From positions 1 through 64,000 of the forward strand of contig JAGBFR010000037.1 in assembly GCA_017936375.1 (NCBI GenBank): a stretch of DNA of 64,000 nt, given 5' to 3'. Below the pieces are notes generated by a model. That model saw only the letters and a program-made list of their open reading frames with translations. It made no database searches and was not told the DNA's origin. Shown piece by piece: positions 24,956-34,713 of the stretch. The stretch comes from Clostridia bacterium. Lineage in GTDB: Bacteria; Bacillota; Clostridia; Christensenellales; Aristaeellaceae. How positions within the stretch are numbered: position 1 is the first letter of the stretch; every line of letters begins with the position of its first letter. The position numbers and the translations under genes are program-made.

Positions 24956-26026
24956 TTAACAGTAGAATTCCTTATACCACTCCGCAAACTTCCTCAAGCC
25001 GTCCCGCAGACTGGTATTCGGCTTGAAGCCCAGGTCTTCCTCCAAGGCGGTGGTATCTGCGAAGGTCACCGGCACGTCGCCGGGCTGCATGGGCACCAGC
25101 TGCTTGTGGGCTTTGAAATCGTAGTCCTCGGGCAGCACGCCTGCGCGGATCAGCTCCTGCTGCAGGATATCCACGAAATCCAACAGGTTCTCGGGGCTGC
25201 TGTTGCCGATGTTGTACACGCGGTACGGCGGCAGCGGCAGACCGTCCTCTCCGTCCTGCTTCTCCGGGGCGTTCTGCATCACGCGCTTCACGCCTTCGAC
25301 GATATCATCTACGTAGGTGAAGTCGCGCTGGCAGTTGCCGTAGTTGAAGATCTGGATGGTCTCTCCCTTGATCAGCTTGTTGGTGAAGCCGAAATACGCC
25401 ATGTCCGGACGACCGGCGGGGCCGTAGACCGTGAAGAAGCGCAGACCAGTGGACGGAATGTTGTACAGCTTGGAGTAAGCGTGAGCCATCAGCTCGTTGC
25501 TCTTCTTGGTGGCGGCGTATAGGCTGACGGGATTGTCAACCTTATCGTCGGTAGAGTAGGGCACCTTCTTGTTGGTGCCGTACACACTGGACGAACTGGC
25601 ATACACCAGATGCTCCACCGGATAATTGCGGCAGGCTTCGAGGATGTTGTAGAAGCCGATCAGGTTCGATTCGATGTACACATCGGGATTGGTAATCGAA
25701 TAGCGGACGCCCGCCTGCGCGGCGAGGTTCACCACCACAGCAAAGCCGTAATCGGTGAACAGCTGCTCAATCAGCACCTTGTCGGCCAGATTGCCCTTTA
25801 CAAAGATCCACTTGCTGTCCGGCCTCGTCGCCGCCAGCTTGTCGATCTCCTGAAGACGGTACTCCTTGAGGGAGACGTCATAATAATCTTTCATATTGTC
25901 AAGGCCAACGATCGTCGCGCTGTCGACCGTGCGCAGCAGCTCCATGACCAGATTGGAGCCGACAAAACCGGCCGCACCGGTCACGAGGATCGTCTTGCCG
26001 TTCAGATTCACATTGGGCGTAAGCAT
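24956..26026 (-). CDS. NAD-dependent nucleotide-sugar epimerase, UDP-glucuronate 4-epimerase-like
   Basis: 356-aa extended short-chain dehydrogenase. NAD-binding TGAAGFVGSNL (16-26), Ser/Tyr/Lys catalytic set in ASSSSVYG and SLYAATKKS, and NLAAQAGVRYS typical of UDP-glucuronate 4-epimerases (UDP-GlcA to UDP-GalA). AAGGAGGG lies upstream. Supplies a uronic acid donor to the capsule. Confidence 0.88.
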   Translation of the reverse strand: MLTPNVNLNGKTILVTGAAGFVGSNLVMELLRTVDSATIVGLDNMKDYYDVSLKEYRLQEIDKLAATRPDSKWIFVKGNLADKVLIEQLFTDYGFAVVVNLAAQAGVRYSITNPDVYIESNLIGFYNILEACRNYPVEHLVYASSSSVYGTNKKVPYSTDDKVDNPVSLYAATKKSNELMAHAYSKLYNIPSTGLRFFTVYGPAGRPDMAYFGFTNKLIKGETIQIFNYGNCQRDFTYVDDIVEGVKRVMQNAPEKQDGEDGLPLPPYRVYNIGNSSPENLLDFVDILQQELIRAGVLPEDYDFKAHKQLVPMQPGDVPVTFADTTALEEDLGFKPNTSLRDGLRKFAEWYKEFYC

Positions 26027-26038
26027 GGCTCGCCCTCC

Positions 26039-26776
26039 TTACTTCGTAATGCCGTGATATGTCTCCTGCACCTTCTGATAGCTCTCCAGGTTGCCGATGT
26101 CGTAACGGCTGCCGGGCATCTCCATGGAGTGCACGGGCACCTGATTGCTCAGCCAGGCGATGTAGCTACCGGGCGCATCGGTGCCACAGCCAGCCTCGAT
26201 GCCCACCTTCACCAGACGGGCGTCTTCCTTGGTGTAGAAGTAGAACGGCGGCGTGCACCAGTTGGCCTTGGGCTCAGCAGGCTTTTCCTCCAAGCAGATG
26301 ATGCGGTCATTCTCGTCCACCTGCGCCACGCCGGACTTACGCAGACGCGCCACATCGCTTTCATAGTAACGCATCACGCAGGCGGTGCCCTTCTCACGAG
26401 CGTAGACGATAAACTTCGTCAGCGAGAAGTCCAGCACGTTATCGCCCGCGATAACCAGCATTTCGTCATCCAGAGCCAGCTTGTCGATGGCAAACTGGAT
26501 ATCCTTCACTGCACCCAGACGGGTCTCGTTGGTAGAAGTGCCGTCGTCCACAACGGTCACCTTCTGCGGCTTCGTTGCCGCCCAGGCATCAAAATGCACA
26601 GCATACTTGTGGTTCGAGATCACGACATACTCGTCCACAAGGCCGAGGGTATCAATATCATCCACCAGCCAATCGAGGATGGTCTTTTCGCCTACCTTCA
26701 GCAGTGGCTTGGGGAAGTTTTCAGTCAGAGGGTAGAGACGGGTAGCATAACCAGCTGCCAGGATCAGACACTTCAT
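26039..26776 (-). CDS. Sugar-1-phosphate nucleotidyltransferase
   Basis: 245 aa. The N-terminal nucleotide-binding signature LILAAGYATRLYPLT, the KPLLKVGEK loop and AGDNVLDFSL place it in the RmlA/GalU-like family. The start at 26776 is the motif methionine with an AGGTGG site. It sits 12 bases from the epimerase gene and probably activates the sugar phosphate from the GHMP kinase or a related sugar. Confidence 0.88.
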   Translation of the reverse strand: MKCLILAAGYATRLYPLTENFPKPLLKVGEKTILDWLVDDIDTLGLVDEYVVISNHKYAVHFDAWAATKPQKVTVVDDGTSTNETRLGAVKDIQFAIDKLALDDEMLVIAGDNVLDFSLTKFIVYAREKGTACVMRYYESDVARLRKSGVAQVDENDRIICLEEKPAEPKANWCTPPFYFYTKEDARLVKVGIEAGCGTDAPGSYIAWLSNQVPVHSMEMPGSRYDIGNLESYQKVQETYHGITK

Positions 26777-26792
26777 AACACAACCACCTAAC

Positions 26793-28070
26793 TTATAGCA
26801 TGCCAAGAGAGTGAAACATTTTCATACGTTGTTGAGCAATATCTGTTCTACTTTCATCTCCAACGAGGATGTCTCTCTGTAAAACACCTTTTCGTATCTT
26901 CCTAATAGGAAATGCTAGCACATGATAAACCCAAACAAAAGGAATGCTCATCGGATGCTTTTTAGTAATTGGATATTCTTTCGTCAGATGCTTAATTGAT
27001 GGGAACATGTACTTGACGCCTGTTCTGGCTTTCCATATTAGCATATACAGACTATATTGTCCCTGAGATTTGTTTTTCAACAGCAACTGTCGATTGTAGG
27101 CCATACCACTTTCATGGCGCTCTTTTTTCTGTTTTACGCCCATATATCCGCCTGCGATTAGATCGTCAAGCAACAACTGGACGTTTTCAGAGTTAACTTG
27201 TTCCATACCAGGAAAATCAGACACCTCAAAGGAACCATACTCTATCATTATCTGCAGAACACTACTAACAAAGACAGAATAGTTCAGTTTTTTCATTATC
27301 TGCCAGAAGCGTTCTGAATCTATTGTATTGCGATTCTTCTTAAAATGCAGAGCAATATCCAGCATCATCTTAATGGTCAAGCCGCCCGAAATGAAGTGTT
27401 TGAGTAAGTGTAATACCAGAAAGATCAAATGGTCTGTATTTCCAAGTGTATGGTAAGTTCCATCATCTGAACTTCGCTTGATTTCATCTTCTTTGAGAAG
27501 TTCATCTTCATTCATACCCTGGAACCAGACATCCTCAATAAGTTCTGCGTATAACCTCACATGCAGTTCGACCATTCCATACTTGGCGTGTTGGCAAATA
27601 GCATGCTGGCTAGTTACCTCGCGAAGCTTCACCTTAAACCCATGTTTTTCAAACAGTTCACACGTCTGCTTTTCCTGTTTTACACTAATCAAAAGATCCG
27701 CATCCACAGAATCTCTGCAGTCTGGATATGCATAGCAATCCGATATTGCATAACCCTTCAAAAGCCTGACATGAATTCCGGCTGATTCCATTTCCTCGAT
27801 TAAATGCATAATTCGTTGTCTGCGAATCATGTTAATCGAGGCAGAAGTACGCATCGTATTTAACAAGTATTCTCTGATCTGATCGGGGCACTCCAGCGCA
27901 GGCGAATCCTTTACTGCGCATGCGATCAGCGGCAACATATGTTGCTCACTAGCATGCTGAAGGATCTCACCCCAATTCAGGCCAGAAAGCCGAATTGCTT
28001 CCCCACATGCACCTGCTGCTGCCAACTTAATCAAATATTCAATTGAGGTATTCTCCTTTTTATTCTCCAT
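26793..28070 (-). CDS. NTP_transf_5-type nucleotidyltransferase-fold protein (paralog 1)
   Basis: 425 aa. The pattern GIHVRLLKGYAISDCY followed by DSVDADLLIS (about 102-135) is the nucleotidyltransferase-fold core (LLKG and DxD metal site) of the NTP_transf_5 family. The C-terminal half is helical (HLLKHFISGGLTIKMMLDIAL). It is paralogous to the next gene over its whole length. Members of this family often occur in RiPP clusters with HprK/PqqD genes, which is notable given the module at 41-47 kb. AT-rich compared with its neighbours. Confidence 0.8.
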   Translation of the reverse strand: MENKKENTSIEYLIKLAAAGACGEAIRLSGLNWGEILQHASEQHMLPLIACAVKDSPALECPDQIREYLLNTMRTSASINMIRRQRIMHLIEEMESAGIHVRLLKGYAISDCYAYPDCRDSVDADLLISVKQEKQTCELFEKHGFKVKLREVTSQHAICQHAKYGMVELHVRLYAELIEDVWFQGMNEDELLKEDEIKRSSDDGTYHTLGNTDHLIFLVLHLLKHFISGGLTIKMMLDIALHFKKNRNTIDSERFWQIMKKLNYSVFVSSVLQIMIEYGSFEVSDFPGMEQVNSENVQLLLDDLIAGGYMGVKQKKERHESGMAYNRQLLLKNKSQGQYSLYMLIWKARTGVKYMFPSIKHLTKEYPITKKHPMSIPFVWVYHVLAFPIRKIRKGVLQRDILVGDESRTDIAQQRMKMFHSLGML

Positions 28071-28090
28071 GGTACACCTCAATGAGTTAT

Positions 28091-29359
28091 TTATAGCATC
28101 TCCAATTCCTTAAACAAGGACACGCGAGCTTTTGCGGGTGCTTTCAGATTCTCGTCATTAAGAATCATACCCTTTGTCAAAGCTCCATTTTTTACTGCTT
28201 TACTGCCTCTGAAAATCAAACGGTGTAGCCATGCTATAGGCAATAACGCCGGAAATCTCTTTGCATAGCTGAATTTCTGCTGAAGTTTGTGTACCGGAGG
28301 GAATAGTGCTGTCTTAAACATGCCTATTTTCCAGCCAATCATATGTAGCCAATAACCTAGCTTACTCTTGCTCCTCAGCAATACTTGACGGTTATACTCC
28401 TGCCAGCCTTCTTCTCGTGCTGCCTTATCAGCACACCCCATCCAACCGCCCTCTTCAAGGTCATCAAGGATGGTTTCCATTTGTTCTGATGTTTCTGAGC
28501 AGGTGCCTGGAAAATCAGGCTTACTAAAGCCGCAATACTGAACCATTGCCCGCAGAATGCAATTGAACAGCTTATCATAGTGAAGGCTGCTAATCGTGTT
28601 CCACGCTCTATCGGTATCAATCTTTCCAGCATACTTCTTGAAATACAGCGCTACATCCAGCATCATCTGCAGCGTCAATCCGCTGAGAATGAAATGCTTG
28701 ATCATATGAAGCACAAGGAAGATGAAATGATCGGTATATCCAAGCGTATAGTAGTTGCCATCTTCAGAATCGACAAGCATGTGAGGTTCTCTCACATACT
28801 CAGAACCGTCCATCTTGCCGAACCACACATCCTCAACGATCTCATCGTAAAGGATCACATGCAATTCTACACATCCCAGCGCAGGATGATGGCATACGGC
28901 ATGGTGTCCGTTCTTCCAGCGTGGATCAACGGTAAAGCCCTGCTTCCTCATGAATTCGCAAGCGCGTTCCTCGTCCTTTAGATCAACCCAGATATCAGCA
29001 TCAGATGAAGTGCGGCTTTCCGGCAGCGCATAGCAGTCGCAAATCGCATACCCCTTCAGCAGCACTGCATGAATGCCAGCTGCCTCCATCTCCTCCAGCA
29101 GTTGGATGATTGCGCTTCTGTGCAGCGCATTTGAAAACACAAGACTCCGTGCCTCTTTAATCAGCGGATCCCGGATCTCCGCAGGGCACGGCAAATCCTT
29201 ATTGTTCTTCAATGCATAAGCAACATAACAATCAACCTTCTGCTTCTTGGCAACAGCGATTACCTTTTTCCAATCGATGTCAGTACAATCCACTTCAATC
29301 GAATGGCCGGTAGCGCCGATCGCCGCCAGCTGCAGCATCTGCTGAAACTCTTGAGTCAT
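28091..29359 (-). CDS. NTP_transf_5-type nucleotidyltransferase-fold protein (paralog 2)
   Basis: 422 aa. Core GIHAVLLKGYAICDCY and TSSDADIWVD, then HGxxxH-like CHHPALGCVELHV and a helical C-terminal half (HMIKHFILSGLTLQMMLDVA). Colinear with paralog 1, so a tandem duplication that has since diverged. The substrate is unknown: some family members are suspected to nucleotidylate peptides or proteins. Starts with AGGAGAG. Confidence 0.8.
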   Translation of the reverse strand: MTQEFQQMLQLAAIGATGHSIEVDCTDIDWKKVIAVAKKQKVDCYVAYALKNNKDLPCPAEIRDPLIKEARSLVFSNALHRSAIIQLLEEMEAAGIHAVLLKGYAICDCYALPESRTSSDADIWVDLKDEERACEFMRKQGFTVDPRWKNGHHAVCHHPALGCVELHVILYDEIVEDVWFGKMDGSEYVREPHMLVDSEDGNYYTLGYTDHFIFLVLHMIKHFILSGLTLQMMLDVALYFKKYAGKIDTDRAWNTISSLHYDKLFNCILRAMVQYCGFSKPDFPGTCSETSEQMETILDDLEEGGWMGCADKAAREEGWQEYNRQVLLRSKSKLGYWLHMIGWKIGMFKTALFPPVHKLQQKFSYAKRFPALLPIAWLHRLIFRGSKAVKNGALTKGMILNDENLKAPAKARVSLFKELEML

Positions 29360-29378
29360 GGTTGAGTATCTCTCCTAA

Positions 29379-30539
29379 TCAGAACTTACGCCATACCATC
29401 TTATTAACCACACCGGTATAGCTCTGAATAATCTTCACAACCTTCGTGGATACATTCTCCTCCACATAATCCGGCACCGGGATACCATAATCGCCATTCA
29501 GGTTCATCTCGACAGCCGATTCCACCGCCTGCAACAGGCTATGCTCGTCAATACCAGCCAGAACGAAGCATCCCTTGTCCAGCGCCTCTGGACGTTCCGT
29601 AGACGTGCGGATACAAACCGCCGGGAATGGATGACCAACGCTGGTGAAGAAGCTGCTCTCCTCGGGCAGCGTGCCGGAGTCAGACACCACCGCGAAAGCA
29701 TTCATCTGCAGGCAGTTATAGTCGTGGAAACCCAGCGGCTCATGCTGAATCACACGCTTGTCCAGCTGGAAGCCGGATGTAGCCAGACGATTGCGGCTGC
29801 GGGGATGGCAGGAGTACAGAATGGGCATATCATACTTCTCGGCCATCCTGTTGATCGCAGTGAACAGAGAATTGAAGTTCTTCTCCGTGTCGATGTTCTC
29901 CTCGCGGTGGGCAGACAGCAGGATGTACTTGCCCTTCTCCAGTCCCAGACGGGTGTGGATATCACTGGCTTCGATCTTGGCCAGATTGCTGTGCAGCACC
30001 TCCGCCATGGGAGAGCCGGTCACATAGGTGCGTTCCTTGGGCAAACCGCAGTCAGCCAGATAACGGCGGGCGTGTTCGGAATAGCACATGTTGACGTCGC
30101 TGATGATATCCACAATGCGGCGGTTGGTCTCCTCGGGCAGACACTCATCCTTACAGCGGTTGCCGGCCTCCATATGGAAGATCGGGATGTGCAGACGCTT
30201 CGCACCGATCACGGACAGGCAGCTGTTGGTATCGCCCAGCACCAGCACGGCGTCAGGCTGAATCTCTACCATCAGCTCATAGGACTTAGCGATGATGTTG
30301 CCCATCGTCTCACCCAGATCCTTGCCGACAGCATTCAGATATACCTCTGGATCGTCCAGCTCCAGATCATGGAAAAAGACACCGTTGAGGTTATAGTCGT
30401 AGTTCTGGCCAGTGTGCGCCAGAATGGTATCAAAATACTTGCGGCACTTCTTGATAACCGCCGCCAGACGGATGATCTCCGGGCGGGTACCGACGATGAT
30501 CAGCAGCTTCAGCTTGCCATTATTCTTGAAAGCAGCCAT
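29379..30539 (-). CDS. capG: UDP-GlcNAc 2-epimerase family, UDP-L-FucNAc synthase (CapG/FnlC/WbjD type)
   Basis: 386 aa. GTRPEIIRLAAVI (17-29), HTGQNYD, VLVLGDTNSC, HMEAGNRCKDECLPEETNRR and the EESSF region are conserved in non-hydrolysing 2-epimerases. The presence of CapE and CapF homologs directly upstream identifies the last step of UDP-N-acetyl-L-fucosamine synthesis. Cytoplasmic. Confidence 0.88.
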   Translation of the reverse strand: MAAFKNNGKLKLLIIVGTRPEIIRLAAVIKKCRKYFDTILAHTGQNYDYNLNGVFFHDLELDDPEVYLNAVGKDLGETMGNIIAKSYELMVEIQPDAVLVLGDTNSCLSVIGAKRLHIPIFHMEAGNRCKDECLPEETNRRIVDIISDVNMCYSEHARRYLADCGLPKERTYVTGSPMAEVLHSNLAKIEASDIHTRLGLEKGKYILLSAHREENIDTEKNFNSLFTAINRMAEKYDMPILYSCHPRSRNRLATSGFQLDKRVIQHEPLGFHDYNCLQMNAFAVVSDSGTLPEESSFFTSVGHPFPAVCIRTSTERPEALDKGCFVLAGIDEHSLLQAVESAVEMNLNGDYGIPVPDYVEENVSTKVVKIIQSYTGVVNKMVWRKF

Positions 30540-30551
30540 GGTTTCTCTCCT

Positions 30552-31064
30552 TTATACAGGATAAGTCCGGTTAGCAACGATTTTCCCGGCTTCGATTTTC
30601 ATACAGTACGGAATGCGGTTCTCAGCCTTGATGATAGCGCCAAGACACACATGAACGCCTTCCTCAAGGACGCATCCATGATCGACAATCGCGTCACAAT
30701 TGATGATGCAGCCCATTTTAACCTCGCAACCGGTATTGACGATAGCATGCGGAAGAACTACATTTCCCTCCGCCAGATACACCGTCGGACTAACATATGC
30801 CGTGGGATGAATGATGGTTGCCACCTTGCAACCACTGTCACTCAGCCTTCTCAGCCATGACACCCGGCTCTCGTTATTCCCAAACGCCGAATAGAATACG
30901 GTGTATTCATCCGCATGAACTGCATAATCAGCGCACTTACCGATCACGTCTTTCTCCTGACTGTTGTCATCGAGAAAACAGATCTCATCGTATGTGCCAG
31001 TCTGTGCGGCAATATCCGCCACAGTACGGCCATAACCACCTGCGCCAAGAATGATTAAACGCAT
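30552..31064 (-). CDS. NeuD/PglD-like sugar O- or N-acyltransferase
   Basis: 170 aa. An N-terminal Rossmann-like part (LIILGAGGYGRTVADIA) is followed by a short left-handed beta-helix (HPTAYVSPTVYLAEGNVVLP; INCDAIVDHGCVLEEGVHV) with hexapeptide repeats. Such proteins acetylate amino sugars or sialic-acid-like sugars. The start at 31064 has AAAAGGTG. It lies between capF and capG, so it may decorate a FucNAc-related or other capsule sugar. Confidence 0.8.
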   Translation of the reverse strand: MRLIILGAGGYGRTVADIAAQTGTYDEICFLDDNSQEKDVIGKCADYAVHADEYTVFYSAFGNNESRVSWLRRLSDSGCKVATIIHPTAYVSPTVYLAEGNVVLPHAIVNTGCEVKMGCIINCDAIVDHGCVLEEGVHVCLGAIIKAENRIPYCMKIEAGKIVANRTYPV

Positions 31065-31068
31065 CGAA

Positions 31069-32268
31069 TCACACCTTTTCAAAGAACGTATCCGGATGCT
31101 GCGGATCAAAGGGCTCATTCGCCCACATGACCGTCACCAGATCCTGCGTGTCGCTCAGGTTGATGATGTTATGAGTGTAACCGGGCAGCATATGGATCGC
31201 CTCGATCTTTTCACCGGTGACTTCAAACTCTATTACTTCATCGGAGCCGATCCTGCGCTCCTGAATGAGGCCATGACCGGACACCACAATGAAAAACTCC
31301 CACTTGGTGTTGTGCCAGTGCTGCCCCTTGGTAATGCCGGGCTTGCTGATATTCACAGAGAATTGGCCGCAGGATGCGGTACGCAGAAGCTCGGTGAAGC
31401 TGCCGCGATTATCCACATTCATCTTGAGCGGAAAGCTGACAGCTTCCTTCGGCAGATAGGACAGGTATGTAGAATAGAGTTTCTTTGCAAAGGAACCAGT
31501 TGGAATCTGCGGCATCTGCAGTGTTTTAGGCTGTGCCTTGAAGGACTCCAGCAGATCGACGATCTCGCCCAGCGTGACCTTGTGGGTGGTAGGCACTACA
31601 CAGTAACGACCATCCTCATTATAAACAGGATTCAGGCCGTCGTAAACACAGTGATGTTCCTTGCCCTCCAGCGCGTCCAGCATTTCCTCCACCAGATCGT
31701 CGATGTAGAGCAGTTCCAGTTCCGTCGTACGATCGTTGACGGTGATAGGCAGATCATTGGCGATGTTGTTGCAGAAAGTCGCCACAGCGCTGTTATAGTT
31801 GGGACGACACCACTTGCCGAACAGGTTCGGGAAACGGTAGACCATCACCTTCGCGCCGGTGTCCTGCGCGTACTGGAAGAACAGTTCCTCACCGGCCAGC
31901 TTAGACTTACCGTAGTCGGACTGACCGTAGCGTCCGATCAGCGTGGCCTGAATGGAGGAGGATAGCATCACCGGGCAGGCGTTGTTGTGTTTCTTCAGCG
32001 TTTCCAGAAGTGTGGACGCAAAGCCGAAATTGCCCTCCATGAACTCGCTGTTCTCCTTGGGACGGTTCACGCCCGCCAGATTGAACACGAAATCCGCCTG
32101 CGCGCAGTATTCGTCCAACAGCGCAGGATCGGTATCAATGTCATATTCGAGAATTGCTTCGATGGCAATCCCCGGACGGGTACGATTCTTGCCTTCCATG
32201 ATGTTGCGCAGGTTGCAGACAAGGTTCCTGCCCACAAATCCCTTAGCGCCGGTGATGAGGATTTTCAT
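31069..32268 (-). CDS. capF: CapF-type bifunctional UDP-sugar epimerase/reductase
   Basis: 399 aa. An N-terminal SDR domain (ITGAKGFVGRNL; YGKSKLAGE catalytic Tyr-Lys) is fused to a C-terminal cupin (GITKGQHWHNTKWEFFIVV, zinc-binding His). This fusion is the hallmark of CapF, which makes UDP-N-acetyl-L-talosamine in the UDP-L-FucNAc pathway. Start overlaps the capE stop. Confidence 0.93.
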   Translation of the reverse strand: MKILITGAKGFVGRNLVCNLRNIMEGKNRTRPGIAIEAILEYDIDTDPALLDEYCAQADFVFNLAGVNRPKENSEFMEGNFGFASTLLETLKKHNNACPVMLSSSIQATLIGRYGQSDYGKSKLAGEELFFQYAQDTGAKVMVYRFPNLFGKWCRPNYNSAVATFCNNIANDLPITVNDRTTELELLYIDDLVEEMLDALEGKEHHCVYDGLNPVYNEDGRYCVVPTTHKVTLGEIVDLLESFKAQPKTLQMPQIPTGSFAKKLYSTYLSYLPKEAVSFPLKMNVDNRGSFTELLRTASCGQFSVNISKPGITKGQHWHNTKWEFFIVVSGHGLIQERRIGSDEVIEFEVTGEKIEAIHMLPGYTHNIINLSDTQDLVTVMWANEPFDPQHPDTFFEKV

Positions 32269-33311
32269 TACTTCACAGCCTCCAGTGCAGTACGGACATA
32301 GTCGGTGGTCAGCAGCTTTCGAACCGTGCCTTTCACGTCCAGACGGGTGGTATTGTGGCTGGTATAGGAATCGTCGGCCTCGGTGTGCACTTCGCCCTTA
32401 ACCACGAATTTGTCGTAATTGAGATCGCGATTGTCGGCAGCAACGCGATAGTAATCGCCCATATCCTCGCTGCGCAGACGCTCCTCGCGGGTCATGAGGG
32501 TCTCGTACAACTTCTCACCATGACGAGTACCTATGATATTGGTGCCAGTATCACCGAACAGCTGCTGCACAGCCTTAGCCAGATCGCCGATGGTACAGGC
32601 GTCTGCCTTCTGGATGAACAGATCGCCGGGATTGGCGTGCTCGAAGGCAAACTTCACCAGATCCACCGCCTCGTCCAGATTCATCAGGAAGCGGGTCATG
32701 TTAGGATTGGTGATGGTGATCGGCTTGCCCGCACGAATCTGATCGATGAACAGCGGAATGACGCTGCCGCGACTGCACATGACATTACCATAACGGGTGC
32801 AACAGATGACAGTGCCGTTGCCGCGCTCTGCTGCCACACGAGCATTGGCATAAATGACGCGCTCCATCATAGCCTTGGAGATACCCATGGCATTGATGGG
32901 ATAAGCTGCCTTATCGGTAGACAGGCACACTACACGCTTGACGCCTTCAGCAATGGCAGCATGCAGTACATTGTCAGTGCCTTCCACGTTGGTACGCACG
33001 GCCTCCATCGGGAAAAACTCGCAAGAGGGTACCTGCTTCAGCGCCGCCGCATGGAAGATGTAATCGACGCCAGGCATGGCATCACGCACAGACTGCGGAT
33101 TGCGAACATCGCCAATGAAAAACTTAACCTTCTTAGCCAGTTCCGGCATGGTCGCCTGCAGCTCGTGGCGCATATCATCCTGCTTCTTCTCATCACGGGA
33201 GAAGATACGGATTTGACCGATGTCCGTATTCATAAAATGTTTAAGAACGGTGGAACCGAAAGAGCCGGTACCACCGGTGATCATCAGGGTCGCATTGGTA
33301 AAAGCAGACAT
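32268..33311 (-). CDS. capE: CapE-type UDP-GlcNAc 4,6-dehydratase/5-epimerase
   Basis: 347 aa. NAD-binding MITGGTGSFGSTVL (10-23), HAAALKQVPSCE, STDKAAYPINAMGISKAMME (catalytic Lys/Met arrangement of the inverting dehydratases) and TRYGNVMCSRGSVIPLF. First enzyme of UDP-L-FucNAc synthesis, translationally coupled to capF. Confidence 0.93.
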   Translation of the reverse strand: MSAFTNATLMITGGTGSFGSTVLKHFMNTDIGQIRIFSRDEKKQDDMRHELQATMPELAKKVKFFIGDVRNPQSVRDAMPGVDYIFHAAALKQVPSCEFFPMEAVRTNVEGTDNVLHAAIAEGVKRVVCLSTDKAAYPINAMGISKAMMERVIYANARVAAERGNGTVICCTRYGNVMCSRGSVIPLFIDQIRAGKPITITNPNMTRFLMNLDEAVDLVKFAFEHANPGDLFIQKADACTIGDLAKAVQQLFGDTGTNIIGTRHGEKLYETLMTREERLRSEDMGDYYRVAADNRDLNYDKFVVKGEVHTEADDSYTSHNTTRLDVKGTVRKLLTTDYVRTALEAVK

Positions 33312-33349
33312 AAGTTTTCCTCACAGTCCTGTTTAAATCTATTTGATAA

Positions 33350-34660
33350 CTACACTAGTGCTTTGAGAGTCTTTATGCACTTAATGAAATTCAAACTATC
33401 CTTTAAATAGCGGAGCGTTGGTCTTAGTTCAGTGAACACAAAGCACAGCACAACATTTGTGATTATCTGGGTCAGCAGCGAGGCAATTGCCGCGCCGGAT
33501 ATGCCGTACAAAGGAATCATCACCAAATTCAGAAGTACGTTGCTAACTGCGCCAACTAGATTGATCTTCCAAAGCAAATTATGCTTTTCATTTGCAATGA
33601 TCCAAATATTCCTTACTGTGCCCAGATAGCTAAATGTTGTATACCAGACAATCCAACGCAGCGGTTCGATTGCCGCTGTATAGTTTGAGCCATAAAGAAT
33701 CCGGATAATCAGCGGAGCAAAAGCAGCAATAAACACGCATTGCACCAACGACAAATACAGTATTATCGAATACAATGCGGTTAGCCAATTGTCAAAGCTC
33801 TTTTCCTTATTCTTATGCTTTTCTAGGATAATCGGCCTAACGGAATACATAATTGACGAAAAAACAAAACTTGTAATGCTCGCGCATGCAACCGCAGCAG
33901 AATAAAATCCCGTCTGAGAATCTCCCAGCATCATTTTTATCATAATCCGGTCGGTATTCGCAAAAATCGTGACCATCATAGAAGATACGATATAATGCTT
34001 GCTCTGTGCAAACATCCGCTTCGCCGCCGCCAGTGAATAGCTTAACTTCTGTTTGGTGATCCGCTTATACTGAACAAGAATAATTGCATCTATGATAAAA
34101 ACATCGAATGCCGAAGACAGGGCAAACCAGCATATATCGCTTCCATTCACAAGCAAAATCACCTGGTAAACCGATTTGGCAAAATAGGCAACCAGCATGG
34201 CGATCGACGGATACTTCGACAGCAAATGCGCCTGAAACCAATACTGAATCAGTTCAACCGCGTAAGCAAAAAGTACGATACTATACAATATACATACGAT
34301 AAGCGTGATTTCTTCGCCCGGATTGGCCAAGGCAACAAACCCGGCAAGCCCAACTATACACAGGAGACTCGAAATGAGACTCATTACTATAGATGTACCT
34401 ATGATCTCGCCTTCCCGGTCGGGTTGGTTAATTAACTCATTAACAAGTATTGAATCCAAACCAAGTTTGCCAATAGGAGCAACAAAAGCGACCAGGGAAG
34501 ACGCATAATTGATTATTCCATAATTGGACGGCCCCAAAAAACGGGCTGTAAACATCGTAATGACGACGCCCAACAACGCCTGGAATACTTTACATCCGAT
34601 CATCCACGCAGCATTTCCGGCAATTTGACGCTTCTTTGAATATTCCTTCCTTGTTTGCAT
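33350..34660 (-). CDS. Wzx-type polysaccharide flippase
   Basis: 436 aa with about 12 hydrophobic helices and a MATE/Wzx N-terminal pattern (GNAAWMIGCKVFQALLGVVI; TARFLGPSNYGIINYASSL). It moves undecaprenyl-linked repeat units across the membrane. Start uncertain: the ATG at 34660 lies 12 nt after GGAG, while a GTG at 34717 overlaps the previous stop codon. AT-rich. Confidence 0.9.
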   Translation of the reverse strand: MQTRKEYSKKRQIAGNAAWMIGCKVFQALLGVVITMFTARFLGPSNYGIINYASSLVAFVAPIGKLGLDSILVNELINQPDREGEIIGTSIVMSLISSLLCIVGLAGFVALANPGEEITLIVCILYSIVLFAYAVELIQYWFQAHLLSKYPSIAMLVAYFAKSVYQVILLVNGSDICWFALSSAFDVFIIDAIILVQYKRITKQKLSYSLAAAKRMFAQSKHYIVSSMMVTIFANTDRIMIKMMLGDSQTGFYSAAVACASITSFVFSSIMYSVRPIILEKHKNKEKSFDNWLTALYSIILYLSLVQCVFIAAFAPLIIRILYGSNYTAAIEPLRWIVWYTTFSYLGTVRNIWIIANEKHNLLWKINLVGAVSNVLLNLVMIPLYGISGAAIASLLTQIITNVVLCFVFTELRPTLRYLKDSLNFIKCIKTLKALV

Positions 34661-34713
34661 ATGCCAAGTGTTCTCCTCAATATGCTGTTTCTTACTCAAA
34701 ACACTGCAGCCTC

